NCBI GenBank assembly: GCA_947495975.1
Contig: CANMBE010000012.1
Span: 26,982 to 90,981 of the forward strand
DNA from: Ignavibacteria bacterium
Lineage (GTDB): Bacteria > Bacteroidota > Ignavibacteria > Kapaibacteriales > Kapaibacteriaceae
Reading direction: 5' to 3'
DNA: 64,000 nt
Part shown: piece after piece, positions 8,826-17,206 of the stretch
Numbering within the stretch: position 1 is the first letter of the stretch
How the letters are laid out: the number at the start of each line of letters is the position of its first letter
Program-made: the position numbers and the translations under genes
The notes under the pieces: generated by a model
What the model was told of the DNA's origin: nothing
Databases searched by the model: none
Seen by the model: only the letters and a program-made list of their open reading frames with translations

Positions 8826-10040
8826 ATGCAATCTCGCAGAATGCTCTATCTCGTCAGCTGGCTCTCCACGGTCAGTGCTGGCATCGCGGCCACGCTTTTT
8901 AGCGTCTACCTCCCTCTTATTGCAGCTGAATTGGCAGGGGGCTCGGCATCACCAGAATTTATTGCACGGACGGGATCGTTTGCCGGTGGTGCGTTTCTGC
9001 TTGGATGGGCGCTGGGCGCCTTTCTCCTGGGTGCTTTGGGCGATAGATTCGGAAGAAGGCTGGCGCTCTTTGCAAGCGTTCTTACGTGTTCAATAGGAAT
9101 CATTTCTACCGCTTTTGCCACGTCGCTGCCTATCCTTGTTGCAATTCGTCTACTAACAGGCGCTGGCGCCGGCGGCATTCTCTTACTCACGGCTGTGATG
9201 GTTTCTGAGGCGTGGGCAACGGGAAACAGGGCGCGCATGGTTGGCATTCTCATCAATGCGTTTCCGGTGGGATTCATTGTTGCTGGACTCATTGCAAAAA
9301 ACGTTGGTGATTGGCGCACAGCATATCTCATTGGTGGAAGCACAATTGTACTTGCAGCGTCAATACTTGTTGTGGTAAAAGAATCGGCTTGGTGGAAGAG
9401 TAGTGAAGAGGATCATGCACTTCAACACCGCGAGCGCGAACACGTTTTGGATTCGAAGTACCGACGTGACCTTATCGCAGGTGTTCTCCTCTTTGGATCA
9501 ATGTTGGTGGGTCTGTGGGCCGTCTTTGTATGGATGCCAACATGGGTTCACAAATTGAGCGCACCAGATGTTGCGCAGCACAATCGAAGTCTCGCAACTA
9601 TCATGTTAGGTGCAGGAAGTTTTGCGGGTGGATTATTGAGCGGTCCACTATCGAATGCACTTGGTCGTAAGCGCGCTGCTGCATTCGGCTATATTGGTTG
9701 CATCACGCTTACGGCGTGCACATTCCTTACTGGACTTCAGCCAGGTGATGTTCTTTTTGCATTAACATTTATACTCAGCCTCTTCATTGGCATCAATCAA
9801 GGCGTGTTGAGTGGTTACATCCCTGAATTGTTCCCTACGCTCATTCGAGGTGCTGCAACGGGAATAAGTATGAATGCAGGTAGACTCCTTACAACGATCA
9901 CTGTATTCTTTGTAGGTGTGCTTGTGCAAACTCTTGGCGGTTACAACAATGCCATCTTCGTATTCAGTGGTGCATACGTGGTTGGACTTGTGACGCTGAT
10001 GTTTGCAAGAGAAACACGGGGCCAAGAACTACCGAGATAA
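8826..10040 (+). CDS. Major facilitator superfamily transporter
   Basis: A 404-aa protein of about 12 hydrophobic segments. The loop between segments 2 and 3 reads GALGDRFGRRLALF, the MFS signature G-x-x-x-D-R-x-G-R-R. A second-half counterpart, GPLSNALGRKRAA, follows the sixth/seventh segment boundary. The PELFPTLIRGAATG motif near residue 330 is typical of the sugar-porter and aromatic-acid/sialate transporter subfamilies. The substrate cannot be told. It is transcribed divergently from the B12-riboswitch operon, with both promoters within about 45 bp of each other. It has no visible ribosome site, consistent with a leaderless transcript. Confidence 0.88.
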   Translation: MQSRRMLYLVSWLSTVSAGIAATLFSVYLPLIAAELAGGSASPEFIARTGSFAGGAFLLGWALGAFLLGALGDRFGRRLALFASVLTCSIGIISTAFATSLPILVAIRLLTGAGAGGILLLTAVMVSEAWATGNRARMVGILINAFPVGFIVAGLIAKNVGDWRTAYLIGGSTIVLAASILVVVKESAWWKSSEEDHALQHREREHVLDSKYRRDLIAGVLLFGSMLVGLWAVFVWMPTWVHKLSAPDVAQHNRSLATIMLGAGSFAGGLLSGPLSNALGRKRAAAFGYIGCITLTACTFLTGLQPGDVLFALTFILSLFIGINQGVLSGYIPELFPTLIRGAATGISMNAGRLLTTITVFFVGVLVQTLGGYNNAIFVFSGAYVVGLVTLMFARETRGQELPR

Positions 10041-10053
10041 TGAACACGCCGCG

Positions 10054-11874
10054 TTAATATCTAAAGTAGACCCACCGGCTATCTTCGATAGCTGCAGTGG
10101 CTTGAAGTTTTTTTACAAAGCTCAACCACTGAGCTTCTCGTTGCTCGGCTTCAAGATCTGCTCTGCGCATTTCTAGCCACATTGGATATTCTTCGCTGTT
10201 GGCCTTTATCACACCTGTAATATTCACAACGTACCAACCAGATTCCCCCAGAAATGGACCGTAGATATCGGGCTTGGGTTTCGCCAAGATCTCGCGCGCG
10301 GCTGTAGGGTCTAGAAGCACTTCGCCAATCATACCATCGGAGTGCACCTCTAGTCCGCGAGCAATTTGTGCTTCTGGAATTGTCTCAGCTATGAACATCG
10401 TGCCATCATCGAGGCGAGTGGTGAGCCCCCGTGCATTTTTTGCCTGCTCACTGCGCTCGTCACATCCCCGCTTGCGATTAATTGCATCTGCAACACGCGG
10501 TATAGCAGCCTCGAATGGCATGGGTCCGGCTGGGACACTATCAATAACGACCGCCAACACAGTACCTCGGTCGGGTGTATCAATTGGGTCGCATGCTGCG
10601 GCCACTTGAGTTTTGAATGCTACCTGCACAAGGCGAAATGAACCGTAGAGCTTTTCGCTGCTGGTGCACCATGGGGAAGATTCTATTGCACGGCCATATC
10701 TACCGGCAATTGCGCCAAATTCCATTCCGCGCTCATACATCTCTGCTGCTTCATCAACCTGTGTGAGTATGCTGTCGATTGTTTGACGCGATGGTTCAAT
10801 TTCAGAAATGATGACGCGCACACTTATCTCATGTGGGTGTTTGCTTTTCTTGGAAAAAATCGTGTCGACCAACAATACATGCACACCCGTGCGATGAGCA
10901 ATTGGTCCGATGGCAGTGCCAACACTCTTCCCTTTAACAAGCGCATAGAACTGTTCGTGCGAAGCGCTATCAGGAGAGAGACGCGTTTCGCCACTCGACG
11001 TGGTAGATGCAACACTCATCCACAGAGAATCGCGCTGTTGCTTCTTGCGAGCCCCATTCAAAAGTTTTGCAAACGATCGCACGTTATCAAGAAAAAGTGC
11101 TGAATCAATAGGAGCCGCAGTCATCGGCCACGAAAGTAATGCAAGCCGACGCATGGGAAGGGGCGATGTAAAATCTGCGCTGTGTGCTTTGTAATAGGCC
11201 TGGAGTTCTGAGACAGACGGAGCGGGAAGATTTGTAACGCATGGAAATAGTATTACATCAACCGTTGCAGACGTGGCTACTTCTCGGTAGCGTTGTCTGA
11301 GGTCTGTTGTATCAAATTGAAATTCTTTTGCGAGGCTTGCACGGAGTCTAGATTCCATTTCAATCAAGCCAATGCGCTCGCGGAGTTGTGCAATGGATGC
11401 ATTGAGCTGTGCACGTTCATTTGTTCTATCGCTGGCATTCATTCCGGGAGTATTGACCGCAATGAGTGAGTCTGGTGCATAGAGCATGGCATAGAGGAGC
11501 CCCTTATCAAACCTACCTTTTTCATCAACGATGCCACGTTTGATGTAGTCCGGCGTGGCCTCCAACAGCACACTGTCTACTTCTCTCAGTTCAAGCACGA
11601 TGCCACGCCGAGTAGACTCTTGAAGCATCAGCCTGCGACGCACAACATCTGTCCAGGCCTGTTGCATGAGATCCGACGGATCTACGTGGCCACGTTGAGA
11701 AGCCATTTCAGTAATTCGGCCTACTTCGCGCGAATATTCGTTGAGCCACACAGTATCGCCGTTAACAACACCGGCGATGAGGCGCTTTTCCTGGTTTGGC
11801 TGAGCGGGCGCAAGAACCTGCGACGTAGCCGCGGTTGTAGACAGGATTATCAGGAGGGAGAAGAAGAAGTACAT
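10054..11874 (-). CDS. Periplasmic SurA/PpiD-like peptidyl-prolyl isomerase-type foldase
   Basis: A 606-aa exported protein with an N-terminal signal sequence of about 18 residues. Next comes a SurA_N/PpiD-like helical region at about residues 30-175 (VVNGDTVWLNEYSREV, then a charged VVRRRLMLQES stretch). Two or more parvulin-like segments follow: about 215-345, containing HRTGVHVLLVDTIFSKKSKHPHEISVRVIIS, given here in parts as HRTGVHVLLVD and HEISVRVII; and about 350-460. A C-terminal segment contains GPFLGESGWYVVNITG, another rotamase-like strand. Family members chaperone outer-membrane and secreted proteins. Isomerase residues look weakly conserved, so it may be chaperone only. TATCTTTG lies 4 nt before its ATG, predicting leaderless mRNA. 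Confidence 0.78.
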   Translation of the reverse strand: MYFFFSLLIILSTTAATSQVLAPAQPNQEKRLIAGVVNGDTVWLNEYSREVGRITEMASQRGHVDPSDLMQQAWTDVVRRRLMLQESTRRGIVLELREVDSVLLEATPDYIKRGIVDEKGRFDKGLLYAMLYAPDSLIAVNTPGMNASDRTNERAQLNASIAQLRERIGLIEMESRLRASLAKEFQFDTTDLRQRYREVATSATVDVILFPCVTNLPAPSVSELQAYYKAHSADFTSPLPMRRLALLSWPMTAAPIDSALFLDNVRSFAKLLNGARKKQQRDSLWMSVASTTSSGETRLSPDSASHEQFYALVKGKSVGTAIGPIAHRTGVHVLLVDTIFSKKSKHPHEISVRVIISEIEPSRQTIDSILTQVDEAAEMYERGMEFGAIAGRYGRAIESSPWCTSSEKLYGSFRLVQVAFKTQVAAACDPIDTPDRGTVLAVVIDSVPAGPMPFEAAIPRVADAINRKRGCDERSEQAKNARGLTTRLDDGTMFIAETIPEAQIARGLEVHSDGMIGEVLLDPTAAREILAKPKPDIYGPFLGESGWYVVNITGVIKANSEEYPMWLEMRRADLEAEQREAQWLSFVKKLQATAAIEDSRWVYFRY

Positions 11875-11878
11875 GCCA

Positions 11879-11886
11879 CAAAGATA
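11879..11886 (-). promoter_or_regulatory. TAnnTTTG -7 element for the foldase gene
   Basis: TATCTTTG on the minus strand is an exact consensus match ending 4 nt before the ATG at 11874. It is back to back with the element of the divergent gene at 11894-11901. Confidence 0.6.
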
Positions 11887-11893
11887 CCGACCG

Positions 11894-11901
11894 TAGATTT
11901 G
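11894..11901 (+). promoter_or_regulatory. TAnnTTTG -7 element for the small-protein/oxidoreductase operon
   Basis: TAGATTTG is an exact consensus match ending 5 nt before the ATG at 11907. With the minus-strand element it gives two divergent start sites about 20 bp apart. Confidence 0.6.
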
Positions 11902-11906
11902 CAGAC

Positions 11907-12131
11907 ATGAACTCGTTTCAGATCATTCAAGCCAAACGCTTTCTGGTGGATCAGCTTCATCAGAGAGACCCCAAAGAAATCGCCGTTGAAGAGGCCCTAT
12001 CGATTCTGAAGACCGCAGGGTATCAGGTTACGGCAGATGTGCTCCGAGTGCTCGTACTAGGCAGCTCTTCGCAACAGATAGCTTTTAACAGCAACCATAC
12101 TTCAATCATGCTTCTTGAGAGCAACGAATGA
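11907..12131 (+). CDS. Small hypothetical protein (74 aa)
   Basis: I do not recognise the family. The 74-aa product is predicted to be cytosolic and mostly helical in its first 55 residues (QAKRFLVDQLHQRDPKEIAVEEALSILKTAG is amphipathic, given here only as a region, residues 8-38). It has no signal peptide or membrane segment. It is likely real: an exact TAnnTTTG element lies 5 nt upstream of its ATG, and its stop overlaps the start of the next gene as ATGA, so the two are coupled. It may be an accessory of the flavin oxidoreductase, but nothing in the sequence shows this directly. Confidence 0.65.
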   Translation: MNSFQIIQAKRFLVDQLHQRDPKEIAVEEALSILKTAGYQVTADVLRVLVLGSSSQQIAFNSNHTSIMLLESNE

Positions 12132-13126
12132 TACGCCTCTCAATCTTGGATCAATCACCCATTGTTGATGGGCGTACTGCAACAGATGCAATCAACGAGA
12201 CAATGGATCTCGTGGTAAGAGCTGATGCATGGGGCTATGAGAGATATTGGTTTGCTGAGCATCATGGCTCTGCTTCTTTTGCGAGCGCGTCTCCTGAGAT
12301 AATGATAGCCAACGCTGCAGCCCGCACAAAGAATATCCGTCTCGGTAGTGGCGGCATATTATTGGGCCATGCCTCGCCCCTTCGTGTTGCGGAGTCACTT
12401 CGGGCTCTGCATGCACTTGCTCCATCTAGAGTTGATGCGGGCTTTGGACGCGCACCGGGTGGTGACCAACGTGTGATGTCTGCATTGGGAGAGCGCCCAA
12501 ACGATTCGTGGCAGCGTTTGGATGAGATATTGGCTCAACTGCAGGATATGAAGCAACCAGCAAACAGTGGGAATATTGTTGCCGTGCCCGATGGAGTTCC
12601 GCCACCAGAGGTATGGGTTCTTGGCACCAGTCCATCAAGTGCAATGGAAGCCGGCAAACGAGGCCTAGCGTATGCGTTTGGGGCATTCATTGATCCATCG
12701 CATCTCACAGAGGCGCTCTCCGCATATCATGCAAGTTTTATTCCGAGTACGTGGAATGATAAGCCCCGCACAATGATTGCAACGGTTGCATTCGTTGGAG
12801 AAACAGAAGCAGACGCCTCACGCATGGCGCGCAGCAGTGAGCAATGGTTTGTTGAATCTTTCCTGCGTTCAAAAAACGTACGATTCCCAATCGCTGGAGA
12901 AAGCGGGACGTTTGCTCTGCAGCCATTTGAGAGTATTGTCCGCGATATGCGTAGGGCAAGTGTGCTGATAGGATCCGTTGAGCACGTGCATGAGAAGTTG
13001 CTACAAATGGGACAGCGCTATGCCACGAATGAATTTTCTATCGTAACGATTACTGATGATCATGCCATGCGAGTTGCATCGTACGAGCGATGTGCATCGC
13101 TCATTCCTAAACGTTCAGAGAGTTAA
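12128..13126 (+). CDS. Luciferase-like (LLM class) flavin-dependent oxidoreductase
   Basis: A 332-aa cytosolic TIM-barrel flavoprotein. The N-terminus RLSILDQSPI, the RYWFAEHHG segment near residue 41, the LGSGGILLGHASPLRVAE region near 80, and the GFGRAPGGD loop near 104 are standard features of the bacterial-luciferase/F420 superfamily subgroup often annotated MsnO8 or LLM class oxidoreductase. These use FMN (or F420) with unknown organic substrates. It overlaps the preceding 74-aa gene by ATGA. The next annotated feature downstream is the tRNA at 13463, after a gene-poor stretch. Confidence 0.87.
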   Translation: MIRLSILDQSPIVDGRTATDAINETMDLVVRADAWGYERYWFAEHHGSASFASASPEIMIANAAARTKNIRLGSGGILLGHASPLRVAESLRALHALAPSRVDAGFGRAPGGDQRVMSALGERPNDSWQRLDEILAQLQDMKQPANSGNIVAVPDGVPPPEVWVLGTSPSSAMEAGKRGLAYAFGAFIDPSHLTEALSAYHASFIPSTWNDKPRTMIATVAFVGETEADASRMARSSEQWFVESFLRSKNVRFPIAGESGTFALQPFESIVRDMRRASVLIGSVEHVHEKLLQMGQRYATNEFSIVTITDDHAMRVASYERCASLIPKRSES

Positions 13127-13128
13127 TC

Positions 13129-13284
13129 ATAAAAATTATTCTTTGTTTCGTTGTGATTGCAAGTTCCGTTGTTCAGATGCATGCCATTGCACAAATCGAG
13201 TGGGCCTGTGATGGTGCGTTGTGGGGGATAACATCTACTACGCAAGAGTCAATGCTAACAGTTGCTGGCGTCTGGGAGCGATAA
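13129..13284 (+). pseudogene. Possible decayed secreted-protein start
   Basis: A frame opening at an ATA codon reads as a convincing signal peptide: KIILCFVVIASSVVQMHA then IAQ. About 27 more residues follow before a TAA at 13282-13284. There is no ATG, GTG or TTG at the expected start; ATA at 13129 or ATC at 13126 would be needed. It resembles the first 50 codons of a secreted protein like those downstream, with a lost start codon and lost body. The rest of 13285-13462 shows no convincing gene on either strand apart from the tRNA promoter. An alternative is chance. Confidence 0.3.
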
Positions 13285-13446
13285 CAATCTCTTCGCCACG
13301 ATCAACCGAAGAGCAGACATTTACCATGATCACCGCAGCCCCCTTTTTAAATGGTTGATCAATAGGAAGAACGTATAAAATTCAACAGTTGTACCGCTCC
13401 TTTGGCGGCTGTGTAGGGCACTATCAAACGTGACTTCTGAATTCCG

Positions 13447-13454
13447 TAACTTCG
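13447..13454 (+). promoter_or_regulatory. Predicted -7 element of the tRNA-Arg gene
   Basis: TAACTTCG differs from TAnnTTTG at one base and ends 8 nt before the first base of the tRNA, a suitable distance for transcription to begin just upstream of it. Confidence 0.45.
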
Positions 13455-13462
13455 CACCTCAT

Positions 13463-13536
13463 GGTCCCGTAGTTCAGCTGGATAGAACGTCAGCCTCCGA
13501 AGCTGAAGGTCAGCGGTTCGACTCCGCTCGGGACTA
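13463..13536 (+). tRNA. tRNA-Arg (anticodon CCG)
   Basis: The 74-nt sequence folds into a full cloverleaf. The acceptor is GGTCCCG with CGGGACT (first pair G-U), the D stem GTTC/GAAC, the anticodon stem TCAGC/GCTGA around the loop CTCCGAA (anticodon CCG, reading CGG), and the T arm AGCGG/CCGCT around TTCGACT. The discriminator base is A. The 3' CCA is not encoded here: the sequence continues CAG. A copy of the same 3' end followed by CCA lies at 21011-21029, which suggests the native end was displaced by integration. The tRNA is the integration target of the elements downstream. Confidence 0.95.
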
Positions 13537-13537
13537 C
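13521..13537 (+). other. att-like core 1 (within tRNA-Arg)
   Basis: ACTCCGCTCGGGACTAC spans the 3' half of the T loop and stem plus the acceptor 3' strand of the tRNA. The identical 17 bp recurs at 17207-17223 and 21011-21027, which divides the region into two tandem units of about 3.7 and 3.8 kb. The position in a tRNA 3' end is the classical attachment site of tyrosine integrases. Confidence 0.85.
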
Positions 13538-13669
13538 AGATTCGCTAGCGGCACTGCTTTAGGTCCCTCGTCGGAAAGGTCGAGGCATGGCCTCGACCCT
13601 ACCTCCTCGGGATGACGCAGGTCCCTCGCTCCGCTCGGGATGACGCAACGGCTCGCAGGTACGTAGTAA

Positions 13670-13715
13670 AGAAAGGCGAGCACCATCCATGATGGTGCTC
13701 GCCTTTCTCTTTTAA
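13670..13715 (+). terminator. Rho-independent terminator downstream of tRNA-Arg
   Basis: An 18-bp perfect stem (AGAAAGGCGAGCACCATC with its complement at 13691-13708) closes a 3-nt loop CAT and is followed by CTCTTTT. It is duplicated with one change in copy B of the repeat. Confidence 0.8.
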
Positions 13716-14082
13716 AAAAAATCGCGACGCGGCGTCATCCCGAGGCTTTGCGAGGGACCTGAGTAGAGATTCCCGCACCCCCTAACCATATCCAAATCCG
13801 CGCGCAACTGTCCACCAGACGATGTGGTTCGTCGTTCTTCTAGGTGCAGTGCTTGATCGCGGTTGAGTCTTCGTCCGAGTGCAATATCAAGTGGCCACTT
13901 TGCGTGGCTTTTCCATGCCACCTAGGACGCCCGTCATCAGGCGAGATTCCATGGCAATAGCTCACAATGTAGGGATCCACTTAATCTGTTAATAAAACAT
14001 CTGTAATAATATGTACGTAATTGCCCGTAATTTGTATATTGTTTTTGTCGTAATCTGCTTCAATATTTCTTTAGAGATTGAG

Positions 14083-14673
14083 ATGATAAAAAGTATCGTA
14101 CTTGCATGCCTAAGTGCAGTGGCCATGCTTGTTGTAGCGCCGACAGCCTCTATGGCTGTCCAAGTTTGCACAACTGAGGTTTTTTCAGCACCTCAACCTG
14201 GAGGTGGTTGTTGTGACGTCACTGTGACCTATTGTCATGACGTAGTTGGCGGGACCCTCGTCGTTTCGATAGGAGTGATAACAGTGCCAGACGACTGTCC
14301 AATTATTGTCAACCCCGGTTTTTTCAATTGGCTCCGCAAGAAGATTGTATTTGAACTAAATAAACCTGGCCGTCGCAATTTGGGAATTCCTAATTGCCCT
14401 ACCACATCTACAATAACAGTTCAGACGGGTTATGCTAGTTGCTATACGATGAGCTATCAAAGCGTTTCTCACACCAAGATCTATGATCCGTGTGGTGATG
14501 CCATGTGCATCAGGACGTGCGAAGTCTGCCTTTCAACCACAGACACAGACGCTTGTTCAACCCCAGCAAATGAACCCATGTTGCAATACGTTGGGTGTTC
14601 GAATAGTATCAATCCGTGTATTCCAGGCACCGGAAATAGTGGATGCAACATAAATACTTGCGACAGCAACTAA
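14083..14673 (+). CDS. Cysteine-rich secreted protein, cassette 1 (family A)
   Basis: A 196-aa protein with a signal peptide of about 23 residues (MIKSIVLACLSAVAMLVVAP, then TASMA). The mature part holds 16 cysteines, all aligned with those of the paralogue at 19925-20533. Conserved blocks include FSAPxPxGGCC, TVPxDCPxIVNPG, FNWLxKKIVF, TPANEPMLQYVGC and the terminal NTCDSN. I do not recognise the family. The pattern suggests a small extracellular disulphide-rich fold. An upstream ATG at 14011 is in frame, but the one at 14083 gives the proper signal sequence. It is followed after 37 bp by the large T9SS-type gene, the same order as in cassette 2, so the two are likely co-transcribed and may work as a pair. 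Confidence 0.85.
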   Translation: MIKSIVLACLSAVAMLVVAPTASMAVQVCTTEVFSAPQPGGGCCDVTVTYCHDVVGGTLVVSIGVITVPDDCPIIVNPGFFNWLRKKIVFELNKPGRRNLGIPNCPTTSTITVQTGYASCYTMSYQSVSHTKIYDPCGDAMCIRTCEVCLSTTDTDACSTPANEPMLQYVGCSNSINPCIPGTGNSGCNINTCDSN

Positions 14674-14710
14674 CCTAAAGCAAGCTTTTCCCAAGTAACA
14701 TGGCAAGGCA

Positions 14711-16930
14711 ATGAGATACATCCTATTGGTATTGCTCTTGACTGCATCCATAGTGCATTCGAGTTCACAAATCGCTCGAATCGAGCAACTGTATGCCTTC
14801 GAGCATTCCGAACCAACGTCGATATTGGAACATGATAATCAGTACTTCTGCACCTATCTAAACGGACAGGTGGCCGTATTTGATGCGAAGAACCTTCAAC
14901 CACGTTTGGTTCAGATACCAGTAGGAATCTACGTTACGGACGTCTATTCAGCAGATGGCCTGCTCTGGATTCATTCCAGCACAGGCCATCTATTTTATTC
15001 AGCAAGTAGTGGCCTCGCGTGGGATGACTATGGATGTGAAACTTTTGCTGTCTTCAAACCGCATGGTGCCGGTTTGTACTTTGCCGTTGGGGATACAATT
15101 CGCAGAATCTCTCGCCAAGGACAATCAGTTTCGGATTCTGTCTATCGTGTGATTCAAGACTCAAGAACACTCGAATCGTTTGCGATCAGGAATGACACAG
15201 CGGTCGTAATTTTCCGTTTATCTGACTCTATGAGCGTGATTGCAAGCGATTTGATTTGGGTGCTCCCCTTGGATTATGCGAGAGTAGCTCACTTCTATCA
15301 GCTGAACGATGAATCAATAGTGTACGTCACTCTTGGTCAACGACTATATTTTCAAAGCTCCAGTCTTAGACTTTCTTTTTTAAACTATACATCCACGTTG
15401 TCTATGAACTTTGTTGCGGCAATTGTTCCTGGCAACTATAACAATGACTTTACGCTTGTTGCATCCGGGTTTAATTCTGTTCCTTTTAAACACCTTGTGA
15501 GCAAAATCGGTTCGGACCGAGTCGGAGGAGTTGTCTTAGAGTCCTCAGGTAGTTATGGCCGATTGAGAGCAGCCACTGTTCATGATGATTCAGTCATTGT
15601 CCTAACCGCCTACGGCAAGGCCGTGCTTCAAACTGGAACATCGCTTGACTCCTCAACATCGAACTATCCAGATGTTTTTGATCGTGGAGGGTTTGGGTAT
15701 TCCTTCCTTGACAACAAGGATGTTGTCACAAGATCTCTTCCCCGCTCAGTCGCGTCTGGATATCGTAGCATTCTATATTCTGATTTCAAAGTGAACGAAC
15801 TGTTTGAATCCGAGTCTAGGGTGCTTCGAGACTCATTGGGCGCCGCACAAAGTCTGATTGGCAACGATCTCACCGGCATTGTTGCCTCAACTAGCAAGAG
15901 TATCGCATTTGCTCCTTCTGTTGCGGGGCCATGGAGCATTGCGTTGCCAATAAATGGTGGTCAACTGTTCAGGCTCAGAGATGGAGGCCTCGTATCAACG
16001 ATTCTTGGCAATGGGGTTGGGCTGTCGAATGACAATGGTAAAACATGGAGCGTGCACTACATAAAGAGTATGTTCAATGGTTTTGTTCAAGCCGTTTCAG
16101 ACGGCAACTTCATTGCCCTCAACCGTGGTCTCGAATTGTACATCCTGCCGAGACCCCTTGCTGGAGATACCGTGGTGCCGTTCACATACACTCCAACACA
16201 TGGAGGCAGCATTACTATCCTCGATTTGAAAGGTGACACAGCATATCTACTCCACCCTCGGTATACATCCAAATTGTCACGCGAGCTGGACAGGCTTGTG
16301 TTACTTCGTGTATCGAGAAAAGGGGTTCTGGATTCTACGGTGATTTCATTGCCGGAACCGTTGCCGGGCTTTTCTCGCGTTAGTGCGGCACTTTTCAACG
16401 ACACCGTTGTTGTTTATGAGAGTATTTCCGCGCGATACCTGATGATTATGAATGGTGAGCTTATCTATGACTCGGTATTGCCCCAGTCCATGCGTGAGCC
16501 CTTCGCGAGCGCTGCCCAACTAAATATGACCGCAACTATAATGAATTCTAAACATGTTCGGGTGATCTCGCCCGATTACGGTTTTGCCGCTGACATCTAT
16601 CCGTTTGGTGTTGATTCGACAGTTGGGGTTGTGGATCAGTATATTTCTCACTTCTATATCTCCGTCGTTAGACCTAATCCAGCAGCAGGATCTATCAATG
16701 TTGATATAGGGAAATTCGTAACCGCAGATGTAAAGGGTGTAACTCTGCACCTTTGCGCACTTGACGGCAAGATAGAACGCGACTTTACGGAACAACTTCC
16801 CGTGTTTGGGAGTGGGAATGAAGTTAAGACCGTAACATTGAATATTGGAGATGTTGCTTGTGGCGCCTATCTCCTTGTCATACGCAGCTCTAAGAATGTT
16901 CATTCCTACAAAGTGATGGTTGTTCGTTGA
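14711..16930 (+). CDS. T9SS-secreted propeller-like protein, cassette 1 (family B)
   Basis: A 739-aa exported protein with a signal peptide ending near IVHSSSQ. The body consists of repeated beta-strand-rich units suggestive of a propeller; phrases such as YSADGLLWIH, LFYSASSG and VGLSNDNGKTWSVHYIK include one Asp-box-like motif. The last ~85 residues form a type A T9SS sorting domain: RPNPAAGSINVDIG, then LHLCALDGKIERDF, GSGNEVKTVTL and a final HSYKVMVVR. It is a full-length paralogue of the minus-strand gene at 17670-19895 (741 aa), with moderate divergence in the body and very strong conservation in the sorting domain. It probably ends up on the cell surface or outside. The ligand is unknown. 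Confidence 0.85.
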   Translation: MRYILLVLLLTASIVHSSSQIARIEQLYAFEHSEPTSILEHDNQYFCTYLNGQVAVFDAKNLQPRLVQIPVGIYVTDVYSADGLLWIHSSTGHLFYSASSGLAWDDYGCETFAVFKPHGAGLYFAVGDTIRRISRQGQSVSDSVYRVIQDSRTLESFAIRNDTAVVIFRLSDSMSVIASDLIWVLPLDYARVAHFYQLNDESIVYVTLGQRLYFQSSSLRLSFLNYTSTLSMNFVAAIVPGNYNNDFTLVASGFNSVPFKHLVSKIGSDRVGGVVLESSGSYGRLRAATVHDDSVIVLTAYGKAVLQTGTSLDSSTSNYPDVFDRGGFGYSFLDNKDVVTRSLPRSVASGYRSILYSDFKVNELFESESRVLRDSLGAAQSLIGNDLTGIVASTSKSIAFAPSVAGPWSIALPINGGQLFRLRDGGLVSTILGNGVGLSNDNGKTWSVHYIKSMFNGFVQAVSDGNFIALNRGLELYILPRPLAGDTVVPFTYTPTHGGSITILDLKGDTAYLLHPRYTSKLSRELDRLVLLRVSRKGVLDSTVISLPEPLPGFSRVSAALFNDTVVVYESISARYLMIMNGELIYDSVLPQSMREPFASAAQLNMTATIMNSKHVRVISPDYGFAADIYPFGVDSTVGVVDQYISHFYISVVRPNPAAGSINVDIGKFVTADVKGVTLHLCALDGKIERDFTEQLPVFGSGNEVKTVTLNIGDVACGAYLLVIRSSKNVHSYKVMVVR

Positions 16931-17206
16931 TTAATAAGTCTCTAGTTGGCTTGCCTGCTTGGTTCTAATCCAGGATGTTTTGTACCTTCCTTTGGTATGA
17001 TCCCACCAATCAAAGTCCCTGTTTTTTTCGGCGGCCAGTGACCTACCCCCGATTGTCAGCCTATCTTTAATCGTAGTCACTATGTGGAGATTTCGTGTAA
17101 AATGGCTCATGAAATCCGCGTCAAATACTGCCAGTGACAGCGCCAGTAAAATTGTTTGCCGGAAAGCTAACTAGCATACACAGGTGACCTTAGCACCGAA
17201 AACCCG
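16931..17206 (+). other. Non-coding distal end of cassette 1, including conserved L-end
   Basis: No gene is visible. From about 17064 the sequence is clearly related to 20869-21010. Shared landmarks in order are GTGGAGATT, the exact block ACTGCCAGTGACAGCGCCAGT split as ACTGCCAGTGACAG plus CGCCAGT, then AAATT, CTAAC and a GAAAA run just before the 17-bp core. Inverted and direct CCAGT/ACTGCC motifs look like protein-binding sites. This is the conserved left boundary of the integrated element, so a recombinase-binding role is plausible. Confidence 0.7.

Larger units (their letters stand above)
13521..13916 (+). repeat. Long direct repeat, copy A, starting inside the tRNA 3' end
   Basis: The repeat starts with the 17-bp tRNA-derived core ACTCCGCTCGGGACTAC and continues past the tRNA. 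It is almost identical to 17207-17490 and then more diverged to about 17600. Copy A has one extra ~27-bp duplication (a GGTCCCTCG...GATGACG unit near 13619-13646). It contains a strong hairpin terminator and several GGTCCCTCG / CGGGATGACG palindromic units. No gene was found between 13537 and 14082. The last part of the region (13980-14080) is A+T rich and presumably holds the promoter of the next gene. Confidence 0.93.

Noticed and set aside
8581..9096. 171-aa plus-strand ORF covering the riboswitch region and the MFS start
   Set aside because: It runs through the cobalamin riboswitch antisense and then out of frame over the MFS gene, with no family resemblance.
13285..13446. A minus-strand coding fragment with residues such as KKGAAVIMVNVCSSVDRGEEI
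   Set aside because: The frame is short, lacks a start with a ribosome site, and recalls no family. It may be chance or decayed DNA, so it is not annotated.
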